From NCBI GenBank assembly GCA_020860745.1, contig JAJBTR010000190.1, positions 1-13,167 of the forward strand: a stretch of DNA of 13,167 bases, read 5' to 3'. The translations under genes were made by a program, and so were the position numbers. Below the pieces are notes generated by a model. The model worked only from the letters and a program-made list of their open reading frames with translations, was not told the origin of the DNA and did no database searches. Shown here piece by piece: positions 6,734 to 13,167 of the stretch (the stretch's first letter is position 1; each line of letters begins with the position of its first letter). Origin of the DNA: Lachnospiraceae bacterium (GTDB lineage Bacteria; Bacillota; Clostridia; Lachnospirales; Lachnospiraceae).

Positions 6734-8491
6734 CTAACGAACCACATACGTTGTATGCAGTAATTCATGTGCCTTAGCGCTTCCCGGTTTATCCAGATAG
6801 TCTTTGTAGAGCGCTTTGATCTCCGGATTCTCGTGGGACTGACGCAGGTCATTACTCTCATCGTTGCGATACAATGCCGCCGCCCGTTCCTCCGGGACAT
6901 TCTTCATAGCACGTACTGCAGCCGGCTGATGAGGCTGGCCGCCGCCGTTCACGCAGCCACCGGGACACGCCATAATCTCCACAAACTGGTAATCCGCTTC
7001 ACCGGATTTGATTTTTGTCAGTAAAGCATTTGCATTTGCCAGCCCGGATGTCACGGCTACATTCACTTTTCTGCCGCCCAGATCTACAGAAGCCTCCTTG
7101 ATGCCGTTCATCCCCCGCACCGCAGTAAACTCCAGCGGCGGCGTTCCCTTGCCGTTTAACACTACGGACGCTACCGTGCGCAGAGCAGCCTCCATCACAC
7201 CGCCGGAAGCCCCGAAAATCACTGCCGCTCCGGATCCCAGACCCAGCGGGCTGTCAAATTTGCTTACAGGGTTCATCGCTTCCAGCTGAATCTCCGCATC
7301 TTTCAAAAGTTTTGCCAGTTCGTTTGTCGTGATTACGATGTCTACATCCGGCAGACCGGCGCCGGCCTCATCGTCCCTCGTAATCTCAAACTTCTTTGCC
7401 GTACAGGGCATAACACTGACCATGACAATCTTTTCTTTTGGGATCCCCTCTTTCTGTGCGATATAGGATTTCACAATAGCACCCTGCATCTGATGCGGGG
7501 ATTTGCAGGTAGAGATATTTTCCAGCATATCCGGATAAAAATGCTCCGCGTATTTCACCCAGCCCGGACAGCAGGATGTGATCATCGGCAGCACGCCGTC
7601 ATTCTGGATACGGTTCACCAGCTCGTTTCCTTCTTCCATGATGGTCAGATCCGCCCCGAATTTGGTATCATATACCTTATCAAATCCCATCCGGTGCAGC
7701 GCTTCTGCAATCCTTCCTTCCACATCCACGCCAATCGGAAACTCAAAATCCTCACCCAAAGCCGCGCGGACAGCGGGCGCTACCTGAACCACCACATACT
7801 TGTCCGGATCCTCCAGCGCTTTTTTCACTTCTTCTGTCTGATCTTTTTCTGTCAAAGCCCCAACCGGACATACCGCAACACACTGTCCGCAGTTGACACA
7901 GTTCGCCGCCGCAAGCCCGGCCGGAGATGCCGGAGCGATCACGGTATCCAATCCGCTTCCCGTAGCCGCGATTGCTGAAACCGCCTGCATTTTTGCGCAT
8001 ACGTTGATGCAACGCTTGCAACGGATACATTTATTATTATCTCTTACCAGAACCTTTGACGAGAGATCCAGAAGTTCGATTTTCTCCTCCGGGAGCTCAG
8101 GCTCGTCAGTAAATCCGTACTCATGCAGGAGCTCCTGCAGCTCGCAGCTTGTGGAACGCAGACAAGTCAAACATGATTTATTGTGCTGCGCCAGAATTTT
8201 AGCCAGCGCTTCTTTCCTTGCCGCAATCACAGCCGGCGTTCTTGTCTGGATCTCCATCCCATCCTGAATCCGGGTCGTGGAAGCATTGACAATCTCTCCG
8301 TTTGCTTCGGCGACGCAGACGCCGCTCTCATCGATATCCATCACGCCCTTCAGATAATACAGCGTAGGGATTGGCTGATTTAAAAACTCCCGCTTAAACT
8401 TCATTGTCTCAAAGGAAGCATCCAGGATGGTGATTCCTTTTTTCATCGAATATTCATATCCATTGATCCTGATCGTCACATTTCCCATCAT
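6734..8491 (-). CDS. hydA: [FeFe] hydrogenase, monomeric CpI/HydA-like, with degenerate N-terminal [2Fe-2S] domain
   Basis: This 585-residue protein reduces protons or oxidises H2 in the cytoplasm. H-cluster motifs are complete: L1 'TSCCPGW' (305-311), L2 'MPCTAKKFE' (361-369) and L3 'IMACPGGCVNGGGQ' (506-519), giving ligands Cys308, Cys363, Cys509 and Cys513. The proton path known from CpI is intact at matching positions: Cys307, Glu287, Glu290, Arg294 and Ser327. Ahead lie two [4Fe-4S] motifs (Cys155/158/161/165 and Cys198/201/204/208) and the His-ligated cluster (His103, Cys107, Cys110, Cys116). The N-terminal plant-ferredoxin-like domain keeps only one of its usual four cysteines (Cys59), with Tyr45 and Ser71 at ligand positions. 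No HydB/HydC subunits are nearby, so it is probably not the bifurcating trimer. AGGAGG precedes two adjacent ATG codons (8491 and 8488); either may start it. Confidence 0.95.
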   Translation of the reverse strand: MMGNVTIRINGYEYSMKKGITILDASFETMKFKREFLNQPIPTLYYLKGVMDIDESGVCVAEANGEIVNASTTRIQDGMEIQTRTPAVIAARKEALAKILAQHNKSCLTCLRSTSCELQELLHEYGFTDEPELPEEKIELLDLSSKVLVRDNNKCIRCKRCINVCAKMQAVSAIAATGSGLDTVIAPASPAGLAAANCVNCGQCVAVCPVGALTEKDQTEEVKKALEDPDKYVVVQVAPAVRAALGEDFEFPIGVDVEGRIAEALHRMGFDKVYDTKFGADLTIMEEGNELVNRIQNDGVLPMITSCCPGWVKYAEHFYPDMLENISTCKSPHQMQGAIVKSYIAQKEGIPKEKIVMVSVMPCTAKKFEITRDDEAGAGLPDVDIVITTNELAKLLKDAEIQLEAMNPVSKFDSPLGLGSGAAVIFGASGGVMEAALRTVASVVLNGKGTPPLEFTAVRGMNGIKEASVDLGGRKVNVAVTSGLANANALLTKIKSGEADYQFVEIMACPGGCVNGGGQPHQPAAVRAMKNVPEERAAALYRNDESNDLRQSHENPEIKALYKDYLDKPGSAKAHELLHTTYVVR

Positions 8492-8496
8492 CTAAA

Positions 8497-8502
8497 CCTC
8501 CT
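8497..8502 (-). promoter_or_regulatory. Ribosome binding site of the hydrogenase gene
   Basis: AGGAGG lies five bases before ATG 8491 and immediately after a TAG at 8505-8503. That TAG closes the frame that continues from the upstream flavoprotein gene past its TGA. The tight TAG-RBS-ATG spacing is what a normal operon junction looks like and argues that TAG 8503, not TGA 8641, was the original flavoprotein stop. Confidence 0.8.
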
Positions 8503-8643
8503 CTACACGTAATATTCTTCCACATGTCCCTCGGGGATCTCGTATCCTTCCGGACGTACCGGATACCGCCACATGGGAATGTCTTCCGTAAACAGCTCCA
8601 TCTCACCGTCCGCGCCCTGACGGATATTAATCCACTTCAGTCA
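8503..8643 (-). pseudogene. In-frame C-terminal extension of the flavoprotein beyond a TGA
   Basis: After TGA at 8643-8641 the same frame stays open for 45 codons, beginning 'LKWINIRQGADGEM' and ending 'EGHVEEYYV' at TAG 8505-8503. FrdA/SdhA/NadB/AprA proteins end this region with a pattern like R-x-D-(F/Y)-P-x-x-D-x-x-N-W-L-K. Here 'RKEFPETDNKN' precedes the TGA and 'LK' follows, so TGA occupies the Trp position, one base from TGG. The tail therefore looks like the true C-terminus of the 583-residue protein. It is now either lost by a nonsense change, translated by readthrough, or hidden by a sequencing error. Confidence 0.75.
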
Positions 8644-10254
8644 ATTCTTATTGTCTGTCTCAGGGAACTCTTTGCGGTAATGGGGGTACATGATGCCTCG
8701 CGTTTCCTCTCTCATGGCAGACGCGCGGAAAATCATCTCCAGTGCCAGAATCGTATCGGCAGCTTCCAGGCATTTCGCCAGTGTATGCGGATCATCCGCC
8801 GTCAATTCGGGAACAATCTTTCTCATTTCCTGAATATCGTCCAGCACCTTCTGAATACTATCATTATCCTTTGTGACCGCATATCTGACATCAAAAATAT
8901 AGCGCTCTATCTGATCAAAAATCTCCTTTGGCTTCCGATTCGTATTCCGGTGCAGAGGAGCATAGATTTTTTCTTTTAACGCTGCTACCTGATCCAGATT
9001 GATTTCATCAAATTCCGCATCCGCTGCGTAGGGAGCCACGCTGTCGCCCGCCATCATACCTGTGGTTGCCGCGTTCCCGAGCCCGTCGCCTCTGGTCCAG
9101 CCAAAATAAGCACATCCCTGGGTGGTCATTTTACCGGTAACCCAAAGTCCTTCGACATTTGTCTTCATGTCAGTATCTACTTTTACCGGTTCTACCTGGA
9201 TTACAGTCTTAATTGTAGTCTCCGGCTGTTTCCCCACATCACCGGAAGTGCGTGCTGTTTTCATAAAGACATGCTCTTCCCAGGCCAGCTTATCCCGGAA
9301 CATACGCTGTGTGCTTTCATCCATGTCAGTTCCGCCGATCATCAGACGCACCTCATCTGGTTCCTCCAGATTCACCCACAGAGGTCCGTTGCCGTCCGAC
9401 ACTTCTTTTACCATGGCCTCCACCAGTGCCGGCGTCACTTCCCACTCCTTATGGCCGATATAATGCTCGGTCAGATTCCTGCCGTTTTTATTCTGGATCA
9501 TATTAAATCCGCCGTAAATCGGCGTATTGGTCTTTTTAAATACAACATCAACCTGAGTAGAAAACTCCACATTTGCCATGACAGCGCCCACCCGGTAGGC
9601 AGCTCCCACGCCGGTTCCGTATCCCATAAACTCCAGACCGATCTTTTTGAAATGACATCCCTGCGTAGCCAGAACCGTTGCTTTTGAGTGGAAAATCTTA
9701 CATTCCCCGTGGTCCATATCAAATCCGATGGCTCCGATTACCTTTCCGCTTTCACTGGTCAGAAGTTCGAAAACATTCACTCTGCTCAGCAGACGTATAT
9801 TCAGCTTTAAGGCAAACTCACGCAGCTGCTTTGCGACCATGATCGAGACGCCGCCAATATCCAGGGCACCCGGAATGAACTCCAGCGGGGTGGCATTTCC
9901 CTCCTCATCACAGGATGTAATCACGCCGCAATGCTTCATGTAATCAATATTATCTCTATGTACCTCGAGATATCGTTTTAAAAACTCCTGGTCGTTTAAA
10001 AACGGCGTATGTGCGTGAACCAGATACTCCAGAGCATTCATCACGCCGTTGGGATCTTTGGATGTGGCGCGAATACCATTTCCTGCTTTTGTGGACTGAC
10101 CGTTCCATCCGATAATTCCCTTATCTATCACCAGGATATCCAGCTCAGGATTATTTTCCTTTGCGCGGATCGCGGTAACCAGACCGGCCATACCACCGCC
10201 GACAACCAATATATCTGAGGTGTAAACTTCCCCATAATCTTTCAAACAAGCCAT
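8641..10254 (-). CDS. FAD-dependent oxidoreductase, fumarate reductase/AprA-like flavoprotein subunit (C-terminus interrupted by TGA)
   Basis: The 537-residue protein starts at ATG 10254 after AAGGAGGG. The FAD-binding Rossmann motif is 'DILVVGGGMAGLVTAI' (GxGxxG at 19-24), with an acidic end to strand 2 at Asp44 ('VIDKG'). Later blocks include 'GGVSIMVAKQLREFA', 'VLATQG' and the FAD-contacting C-terminal block 'GLWVTGK' followed by 'GDGLGNAATTG'. In true fumarate reductases that region reads HGANRLGGNSL with a catalytic Arg, so the substrate is probably not fumarate. There is no haem domain or signal peptide. The gene lies 15 bases after a two-cluster ferredoxin gene, as in AprBA-type pairs, so the ferredoxin is likely its electron partner. 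The frame continues 45 codons beyond the TGA, and the intact family length would be 583 residues. Exact substrate unknown. Confidence 0.85.
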   Translation of the reverse strand: MACLKDYGEVYTSDILVVGGGMAGLVTAIRAKENNPELDILVIDKGIIGWNGQSTKAGNGIRATSKDPNGVMNALEYLVHAHTPFLNDQEFLKRYLEVHRDNIDYMKHCGVITSCDEEGNATPLEFIPGALDIGGVSIMVAKQLREFALKLNIRLLSRVNVFELLTSESGKVIGAIGFDMDHGECKIFHSKATVLATQGCHFKKIGLEFMGYGTGVGAAYRVGAVMANVEFSTQVDVVFKKTNTPIYGGFNMIQNKNGRNLTEHYIGHKEWEVTPALVEAMVKEVSDGNGPLWVNLEEPDEVRLMIGGTDMDESTQRMFRDKLAWEEHVFMKTARTSGDVGKQPETTIKTVIQVEPVKVDTDMKTNVEGLWVTGKMTTQGCAYFGWTRGDGLGNAATTGMMAGDSVAPYAADAEFDEINLDQVAALKEKIYAPLHRNTNRKPKEIFDQIERYIFDVRYAVTKDNDSIQKVLDDIQEMRKIVPELTADDPHTLAKCLEAADTILALEMIFRASAMREETRGIMYPHYRKEFPETDNKN

Positions 10255-10269
10255 ACTGATTCCCTCCTT

Positions 10270-10554
10270 TTAATTTTCCAGGCTGATAAGGCCTGCACTG
10301 TACTCCAACGGATCCACCTGAAGGAATTCCACCGGAGTAATATCGATCACATTATTCAGGCAGTCCATCTCACACTGAAGACAGAGTACGCATTCATCCG
10401 GATACTTCGGATATGCATGGTGATTTTCATCATCCCATTGCCATACATTTTCCATGCATCGCCGGATGCAGCGTCTGCATCCGCAGCAGCGATCTGTATC
10501 CACCGTGAATTTCACGCTCTGCTGCTGACCTTTGTTTGTCACTACCAAACTCAT
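10270..10554 (-). CDS. 2x[4Fe-4S] ferredoxin-type subunit (AprB-like partner of the flavoprotein)
   Basis: The 94-residue protein starts at ATG 10554, six bases after AGGAGG; an upstream in-frame ATG at 10581 would add nine mostly basic residues and lacks an RBS. Two complete CxxCxxCxxxC motifs are visible, 'CCGCRRCIRRC' and 'CVLCLQCEMDC', each able to hold a [4Fe-4S] cluster. The proline that often follows the fourth cysteine is absent in both. The C-terminal tail of about 25 residues ('VEFLQVDPLEYSAGL') extends beyond a minimal ferredoxin and may dock onto the flavoprotein, as in adenylylsulfate-reductase beta subunits. It is the first gene of the cluster and lies next to the divergent regulator. 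Role: electron transfer between the flavoprotein and either a free ferredoxin or the hydrogenase two genes downstream. The docking role is an inference. Confidence 0.85.
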   Translation of the reverse strand: MSLVVTNKGQQQSVKFTVDTDRCCGCRRCIRRCMENVWQWDDENHHAYPKYPDECVLCLQCEMDCLNNVIDITPVEFLQVDPLEYSAGLISLEN

Positions 10555-10703
10555 AAAATACCTCCTGCGTTTTCTTTTCATTCTATCAGCGATATGATTT
10601 TTTTCTTTCTGAAATGGAAATGAAAAAAAGAGATTTTTTCTACACGAATGTATAAATTTATGTTACACTGTGAACATCACTGAGAGAAAGAAGGACTGTC
10701 ACT
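10555..10703. promoter_or_regulatory. Divergent promoter/operator region between ferredoxin and PucR-type regulator
   Basis: The 149-base gap is AT-rich and must hold both promoters. On the minus strand TTCACA (10678-10673), a 16-base spacer and TACATT (10656-10651) make a plausible sigma-A promoter for the redox genes. On the plus strand an extended -10, TGTTACACT (10661-10669), precedes the GTG start but has no good -35, as expected for an activated or autoregulated gene. Between them lies ATAAATTTAT (10652-10661), a perfect 10-base palindrome flanked by TGTA and TACA, a candidate operator. A/T tracts at 10598-10605, 10622-10629 and 10634-10640 are mutually complementary and may bend DNA. 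Confidence 0.45.
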
Positions 10704-12248
10704 GTGTATGTAGGACTCAAAAATATTCAGCACCTGTTTTCTTCCATGTCTAATTTACTCACAAACACAGACGGCAGGCACTGCCTGACCGGATGGACCA
10801 AGTGGAGTGAAGCTCCTGCTCTGCATATGGATCATCTGCTTTATACCTGTACTGCGGATGACGATATCCGGTTCGGAAATTTGACAGAAAATATACATAT
10901 GCTTTACATTGCACAGACAGGCTCCGACCTGCAGGCTCTGGCAGATCAGTTTCCGAAAGAGATAAGTCTGCTTCTGGTTGAAGCGGAGGATGTAAGCGCT
11001 GTCTATACAAATCTGCAGAATTACTTTAACTCCCAGTGCGGTATCGGCATGTTTGGGCAGACTCTTCTGGAGTTCTTATCTTTTGAGGACGGTCTGCAGG
11101 AAGCGGTGGAGTATTCCTGCAATGTCCTGCATAACCCTATTTTCGTATTTGACGGCGGCTATAATCTCGTTGCAGCCACCTGGGAAGCCATCCGTGAACT
11201 GAATATCGACAGCGATGTTGTGATCAATAAAGGATTTACAAAAGCAGATTTTAAGATGGCCGACCGGCATAACCTCCACAGCCATGTGATGAAAAGTGAA
11301 ATTCCGATACAGGCATATAATGAGGAACTGGGGTATGATCAGCTCTACTGCTCGATTAATACACAGAAAAACCTTGGACATATTGTGGTATCCGCAATAA
11401 ACCGTCCTTTCAAATCTCCGGACAGTGAAATGCTCCTGGTTTTAAAGAAATTCATCGATCTGCAGATGAGGAAAGACTCTTTTATCCATAATTCCAGAGG
11501 CTTCAACTATGAATACTTTTTAAAAGACCTTCTGGATAAAAAGATAGCCGCTCCGCGGAGCGAATTATATCGTATGCAGTATGTGTCCAGTGAATTCTCC
11601 GGCAATATGTACTGCATGGTCTTTGAGCTCGCCAGAAGCGTTCACACCATGAATCCGGTTCAGGTCCGCAACATGATAGAAAGCAGATTCCCACACTCAA
11701 AGGTTATCATATATAACGGTCAGGTTGTCTGCATCATTAACATCTTTGCCAAACAGCTGATCTCCCCGGAATATCTGGAAACATCACGGCGATTCTGTCA
11801 GGAAAACTGGGTTTATGAAGGTTTTAGCAATTGTTTTCAGTATATTCTAAGTTTAGAAGAGTATTATAAACAGGCTCTGCGTTCCATTGAGTTGGGTGTA
11901 TGCAGCCATGCGGAGCCGGATCTGTTCTTTTATAAAGACTATTACTTGGAACATATACTGAACATTTTTACGCTGAATGAATCGCCGGAAGTATTCTGCC
12001 ATCCAAAGATGAAATTACTCCTGGAATATGACGAGGCACATCATTCCGAACTTGCGTACACTTTATATATGTATCTGACTCATGAGCGAAATCTCGTTGC
12101 CACAGCAGAGGCCATGGAGATGCACCGGACCTCGCTCGTATACCGCTTCAAAAAAATCAACTCCCTCCTGCAGGATGATTTTGATGATTATAAAGACAGA
12201 TTGTGGCTGATTCTCTCCTATGAGATGAACCAGCCAGATATAAAATAA
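10704..12248 (+). CDS. PucR/CdaR-type transcriptional regulator with C-terminal HTH
   Basis: The 514-residue protein starts with GTG 10704, eight bases after AAGGA. The last ~60 residues form the PucR C-terminal helix-turn-helix (HTH_30): a run like 'LAYTLYMYLTHERN', then the HTH at about 463-489, 'ATAEAMEMHRTSLVYRFKKI'. This is the usual hallmark of purine-catabolism and sugar-acid (CdaR) activators. The middle (about 100-260) resembles the GAF-like sensory part of the family, with 'NPIFVFDGGYNLVAAT' and 'LGHIVVSAINRPF'. The N-terminal ~100 residues resemble no domain I recognise. Divergent placement next to the ferredoxin gene suggests it controls the minus-strand cluster in response to a substrate or intermediate; this is an inference. 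The C-terminus is complete ('MNQPDIK', TAA), although the remnant of another gene abuts it directly. Confidence 0.9.
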   Translation: MYVGLKNIQHLFSSMSNLLTNTDGRHCLTGWTKWSEAPALHMDHLLYTCTADDDIRFGNLTENIHMLYIAQTGSDLQALADQFPKEISLLLVEAEDVSAVYTNLQNYFNSQCGIGMFGQTLLEFLSFEDGLQEAVEYSCNVLHNPIFVFDGGYNLVAATWEAIRELNIDSDVVINKGFTKADFKMADRHNLHSHVMKSEIPIQAYNEELGYDQLYCSINTQKNLGHIVVSAINRPFKSPDSEMLLVLKKFIDLQMRKDSFIHNSRGFNYEYFLKDLLDKKIAAPRSELYRMQYVSSEFSGNMYCMVFELARSVHTMNPVQVRNMIESRFPHSKVIIYNGQVVCIINIFAKQLISPEYLETSRRFCQENWVYEGFSNCFQYILSLEEYYKQALRSIELGVCSHAEPDLFFYKDYYLEHILNIFTLNESPEVFCHPKMKLLLEYDEAHHSELAYTLYMYLTHERNLVATAEAMEMHRTSLVYRFKKINSLLQDDFDDYKDRLWLILSYEMNQPDIK

Positions 12249-12699
12249 AGCTTTGTAGAAGGACAGAGTCTTTTGCCATCAGCTCCAACATGAAATAATA
12301 CAGAAAGCGTTCTCTCCGCATGCGCTGCTGCGCCCGTTTTACGCGGATCTGCCGGATCATCCGCCCTGTAAAATCCGTATTATCGATAAAAATCAGATAA
12401 CGCTCCGTAACCACATAGGCAATCTGATGCCGCTTTCCCAGGACATCAAGAATCCGCGGAACAGCTAATGTTCCGTATAGGCAGTCCTGCTGGCTTTCCG
12501 CTTTGCAGAAGCAGATTTCCGACAGCGAATATTCCACTTCCACGTGCACAGAGAGCGCTTTAAACAAGTCGCAGCTCTCTCTTTCTGTGGTCAGAAATAC
12601 TGCCTGGGAAACAGCGCGTTTTGCAGTCTCCAGATCCACTTCTGGCAGCTGCTCCTCCAACAGACAGATCAACCTCTCCCGCTTTCCCATCCGGCACAA
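12249..12699 (-). pseudogene. CorA-like divalent-cation transporter, 5' fragment only
   Basis: About 150 codons of good coding frame resemble the N-terminal cytoplasmic half of Lachnospiraceae-type CorA proteins: 'LYGTLAVPRILD', then 'QIAYVVTERYLIFIDNT', 'RMIRQI' and 'RERFLYYFMLELMAKDSVLLQSF'. The resemblance stops at the base where the regulator's TAA ends (12248). The frame then runs antisense through the regulator to 12157 with no CorA-like sequence. The long coiled helix, the two membrane segments and the GMN loop are all absent, so the gene is cut at about half length and cannot form a channel. A TTG at 12699 or an ATG at 12690 would be the start. It directly adjoins a Na/Pi-cotransporter fragment in another frame. 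Confidence 0.65.
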
Positions 12700-12838
12700 T
12701 TTTCATTACAATCTTGATCAAGAGTCCGAGCAGGCAGACCCAGATGACGGTCATCGTAATATTGAACACCGTGTGCGCATTGGCGATCTGCCGGGAGATC
12801 ACCTGTACCGCGCCCAATGCATCCTGGCCGTCCACCTT
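12700..12838 (-). pseudogene. Na/Pi-cotransporter family fragment
   Basis: A stretch of about 46 codons reads 'SRQIANAHTVFN' followed by a membrane segment 'MTVIWVCLLGLLIKIVMKIVP'. This recalls the RxxANAHTxFN block and next helix of Na/phosphate cotransporters (NptA/YjbB type). There is no start, no preceding helices and no PhoU-like tail. After 'KIVPDG' the frame runs into the CorA fragment, which is read in a different frame. It is a remnant rather than a gene. Confidence 0.5.
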
Positions 12839-12940
12839 TGACACAGTTTCGTATGATGCGCTGCCACAGGCGCTCAATGACATCAATGCCGGGACTCTGG
12901 CCAGTAAAACAGCACATAAAAAAGTTCTGCGCCTGAAAAC
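12839..12940 (-). pseudogene. Lipoprotein signal-peptide fragment in frame with the Na/Pi remnant
   Basis: In the same frame as the Na/Pi fragment the residues 'RRRTFLCAVLLARVPALM' and then 'SLSACGS' form a basic n-region, a hydrophobic core and a lipobox (LSAC) with Cys at 12868-12866. No ATG, GTG or TTG start lies before the basic residues. A lipoprotein signal does not belong on a multi-helix cotransporter, so this looks like a third fused remnant. Confidence 0.4.
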
Positions 12941-12991
12941 CGGCCGAGAGTGTCTTCTCTTGTTCCTCTTAATCCCCTTTCTCTCTATATA

Positions 12992-13167
12992 ATATTGAAA
13001 TCTTAGCCCTAAAAAATGATGATACCTTCGGATTCCAAAATCATGAATTAAAACGCGAACGCTCCATTCGTGATCTGCTTTGCATAAGTTCGATTACAGA
13101 AATCAGAGATTTCTTATCTCACTTATCTGTAAAACCCTCCCTGATAACATCATAAAGCTACTATAGG
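12992..13167. other. AT-rich right edge without a convincing gene
   Basis: No RNA gene or complete CDS is seen. One plus-strand frame is open for roughly 60 codons up to TAA 13153-13155 but has no start codon; part of it reads 'FGFQNHELKRERSIRDLL', which I do not recognise with confidence. AGAAATC (13098-13104) and GATTTCT (13108-13114) form a perfect 7-bp hairpin with a 3-base loop. Confidence 0.3.

Noticed and set aside
8600..8643. Selenocysteine insertion with a SECIS-like hairpin after the UGA.
   Set aside because: The stem is only 5 bp and could arise by chance, and the family has Trp, not Cys, at this site. Kept only as a minor alternative in the TGA finding.
12157..12248. CorA-frame extension overlapping the 3' end of the regulator on the opposite strand.
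   Set aside because: The residues after 12248 show no CorA character and mirror the regulator's coding strand; the frame is open only by chance.
12992..13155. A plus-strand gene ending at 13155.
   Set aside because: The frame has no start codon, begins after a stop, and the translation matches no family I can name.
1..13167. Genome-wide reassignment of TGA to Trp or another amino acid.
   Set aside because: TGG is used for Trp throughout, only the flavoprotein shows a TGA inside conserved sequence, and the thiolase uses TGA as a normal stop beside an RBS.
1..13167. CRISPR arrays, tRNA/rRNA genes, transposase genes.
   Set aside because: No regularly spaced repeats, no tRNA-like cloverleaf, no rRNA sequence and no transposase-like frames were seen on either strand.

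Overview
The window looks like chromosomal DNA of a strictly anaerobic Bacillota, most likely a Clostridia/Lachnospiraceae-type gut bacterium. This rests on moderate GC, strong AGGAGG-type ribosome binding sites, an [FeFe] hydrogenase, a phosphotransacetylase/butyrate-kinase pair, an OFA-type MFS carrier and a PucR-type regulator. The taxonomic assignment is an inference from gene content; no marker gene is present.

Layout. Positions 1-10554 hold nine minus-strand genes that read like one or two consecutive operons. In transcription order they are: a small 2x[4Fe-4S] ferredoxin (10554-10270), an FrdA/AprA-like flavoprotein (10254-8641, with an in-frame continuation to 8503 behind a TGA), an [FeFe] hydrogenase (8491-6734), a leader with two strong hairpins, an OFA-type MFS transporter (6570-5305), a hairpin, a phosphate acyltransferase (5212-4211), a butyrate-kinase-like acyl kinase (4121-3012), an acyl-ACP thioesterase (2998-2225), a DUF35-associated thiolase (2132-834), and a Zn-ribbon/OB-fold (DUF35) protein fused to an acyl carrier protein domain (812 to beyond the window edge). 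A PucR/CdaR-type regulator (10704-12248, plus strand) is divergent from the ferredoxin gene and shares a 149-base regulatory gap with it. From 12249 to about 12940 lie minus-strand gene remnants: a CorA 5' fragment, a Na/Pi-cotransporter fragment and a lipoprotein signal-peptide fragment. The last ~180 bases hold no convincing gene.

How the genes may work together (inference). The front of the cluster (ferredoxin, flavoprotein, hydrogenase) looks like a redox module that could couple oxidation or reduction of an unknown organic substrate to H2. The MFS carrier would move an organic acid. The rear (Pta, Buk, thioesterase, thiolase, DUF35-ACP) would make or cleave acyl thioesters, some possibly held on a dedicated ACP, and harvest ATP through acyl phosphate. 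The regulator probably senses the substrate. I do not recognise the whole combination as a characterised pathway. The most distinctive points are the DUF35-ACP fusion, a thiolase that has lost the usual second cysteine, a hydrogenase whose N-terminal [2Fe-2S] ligands are mostly gone, and the flavoprotein interrupted by TGA where the family normally has Trp.
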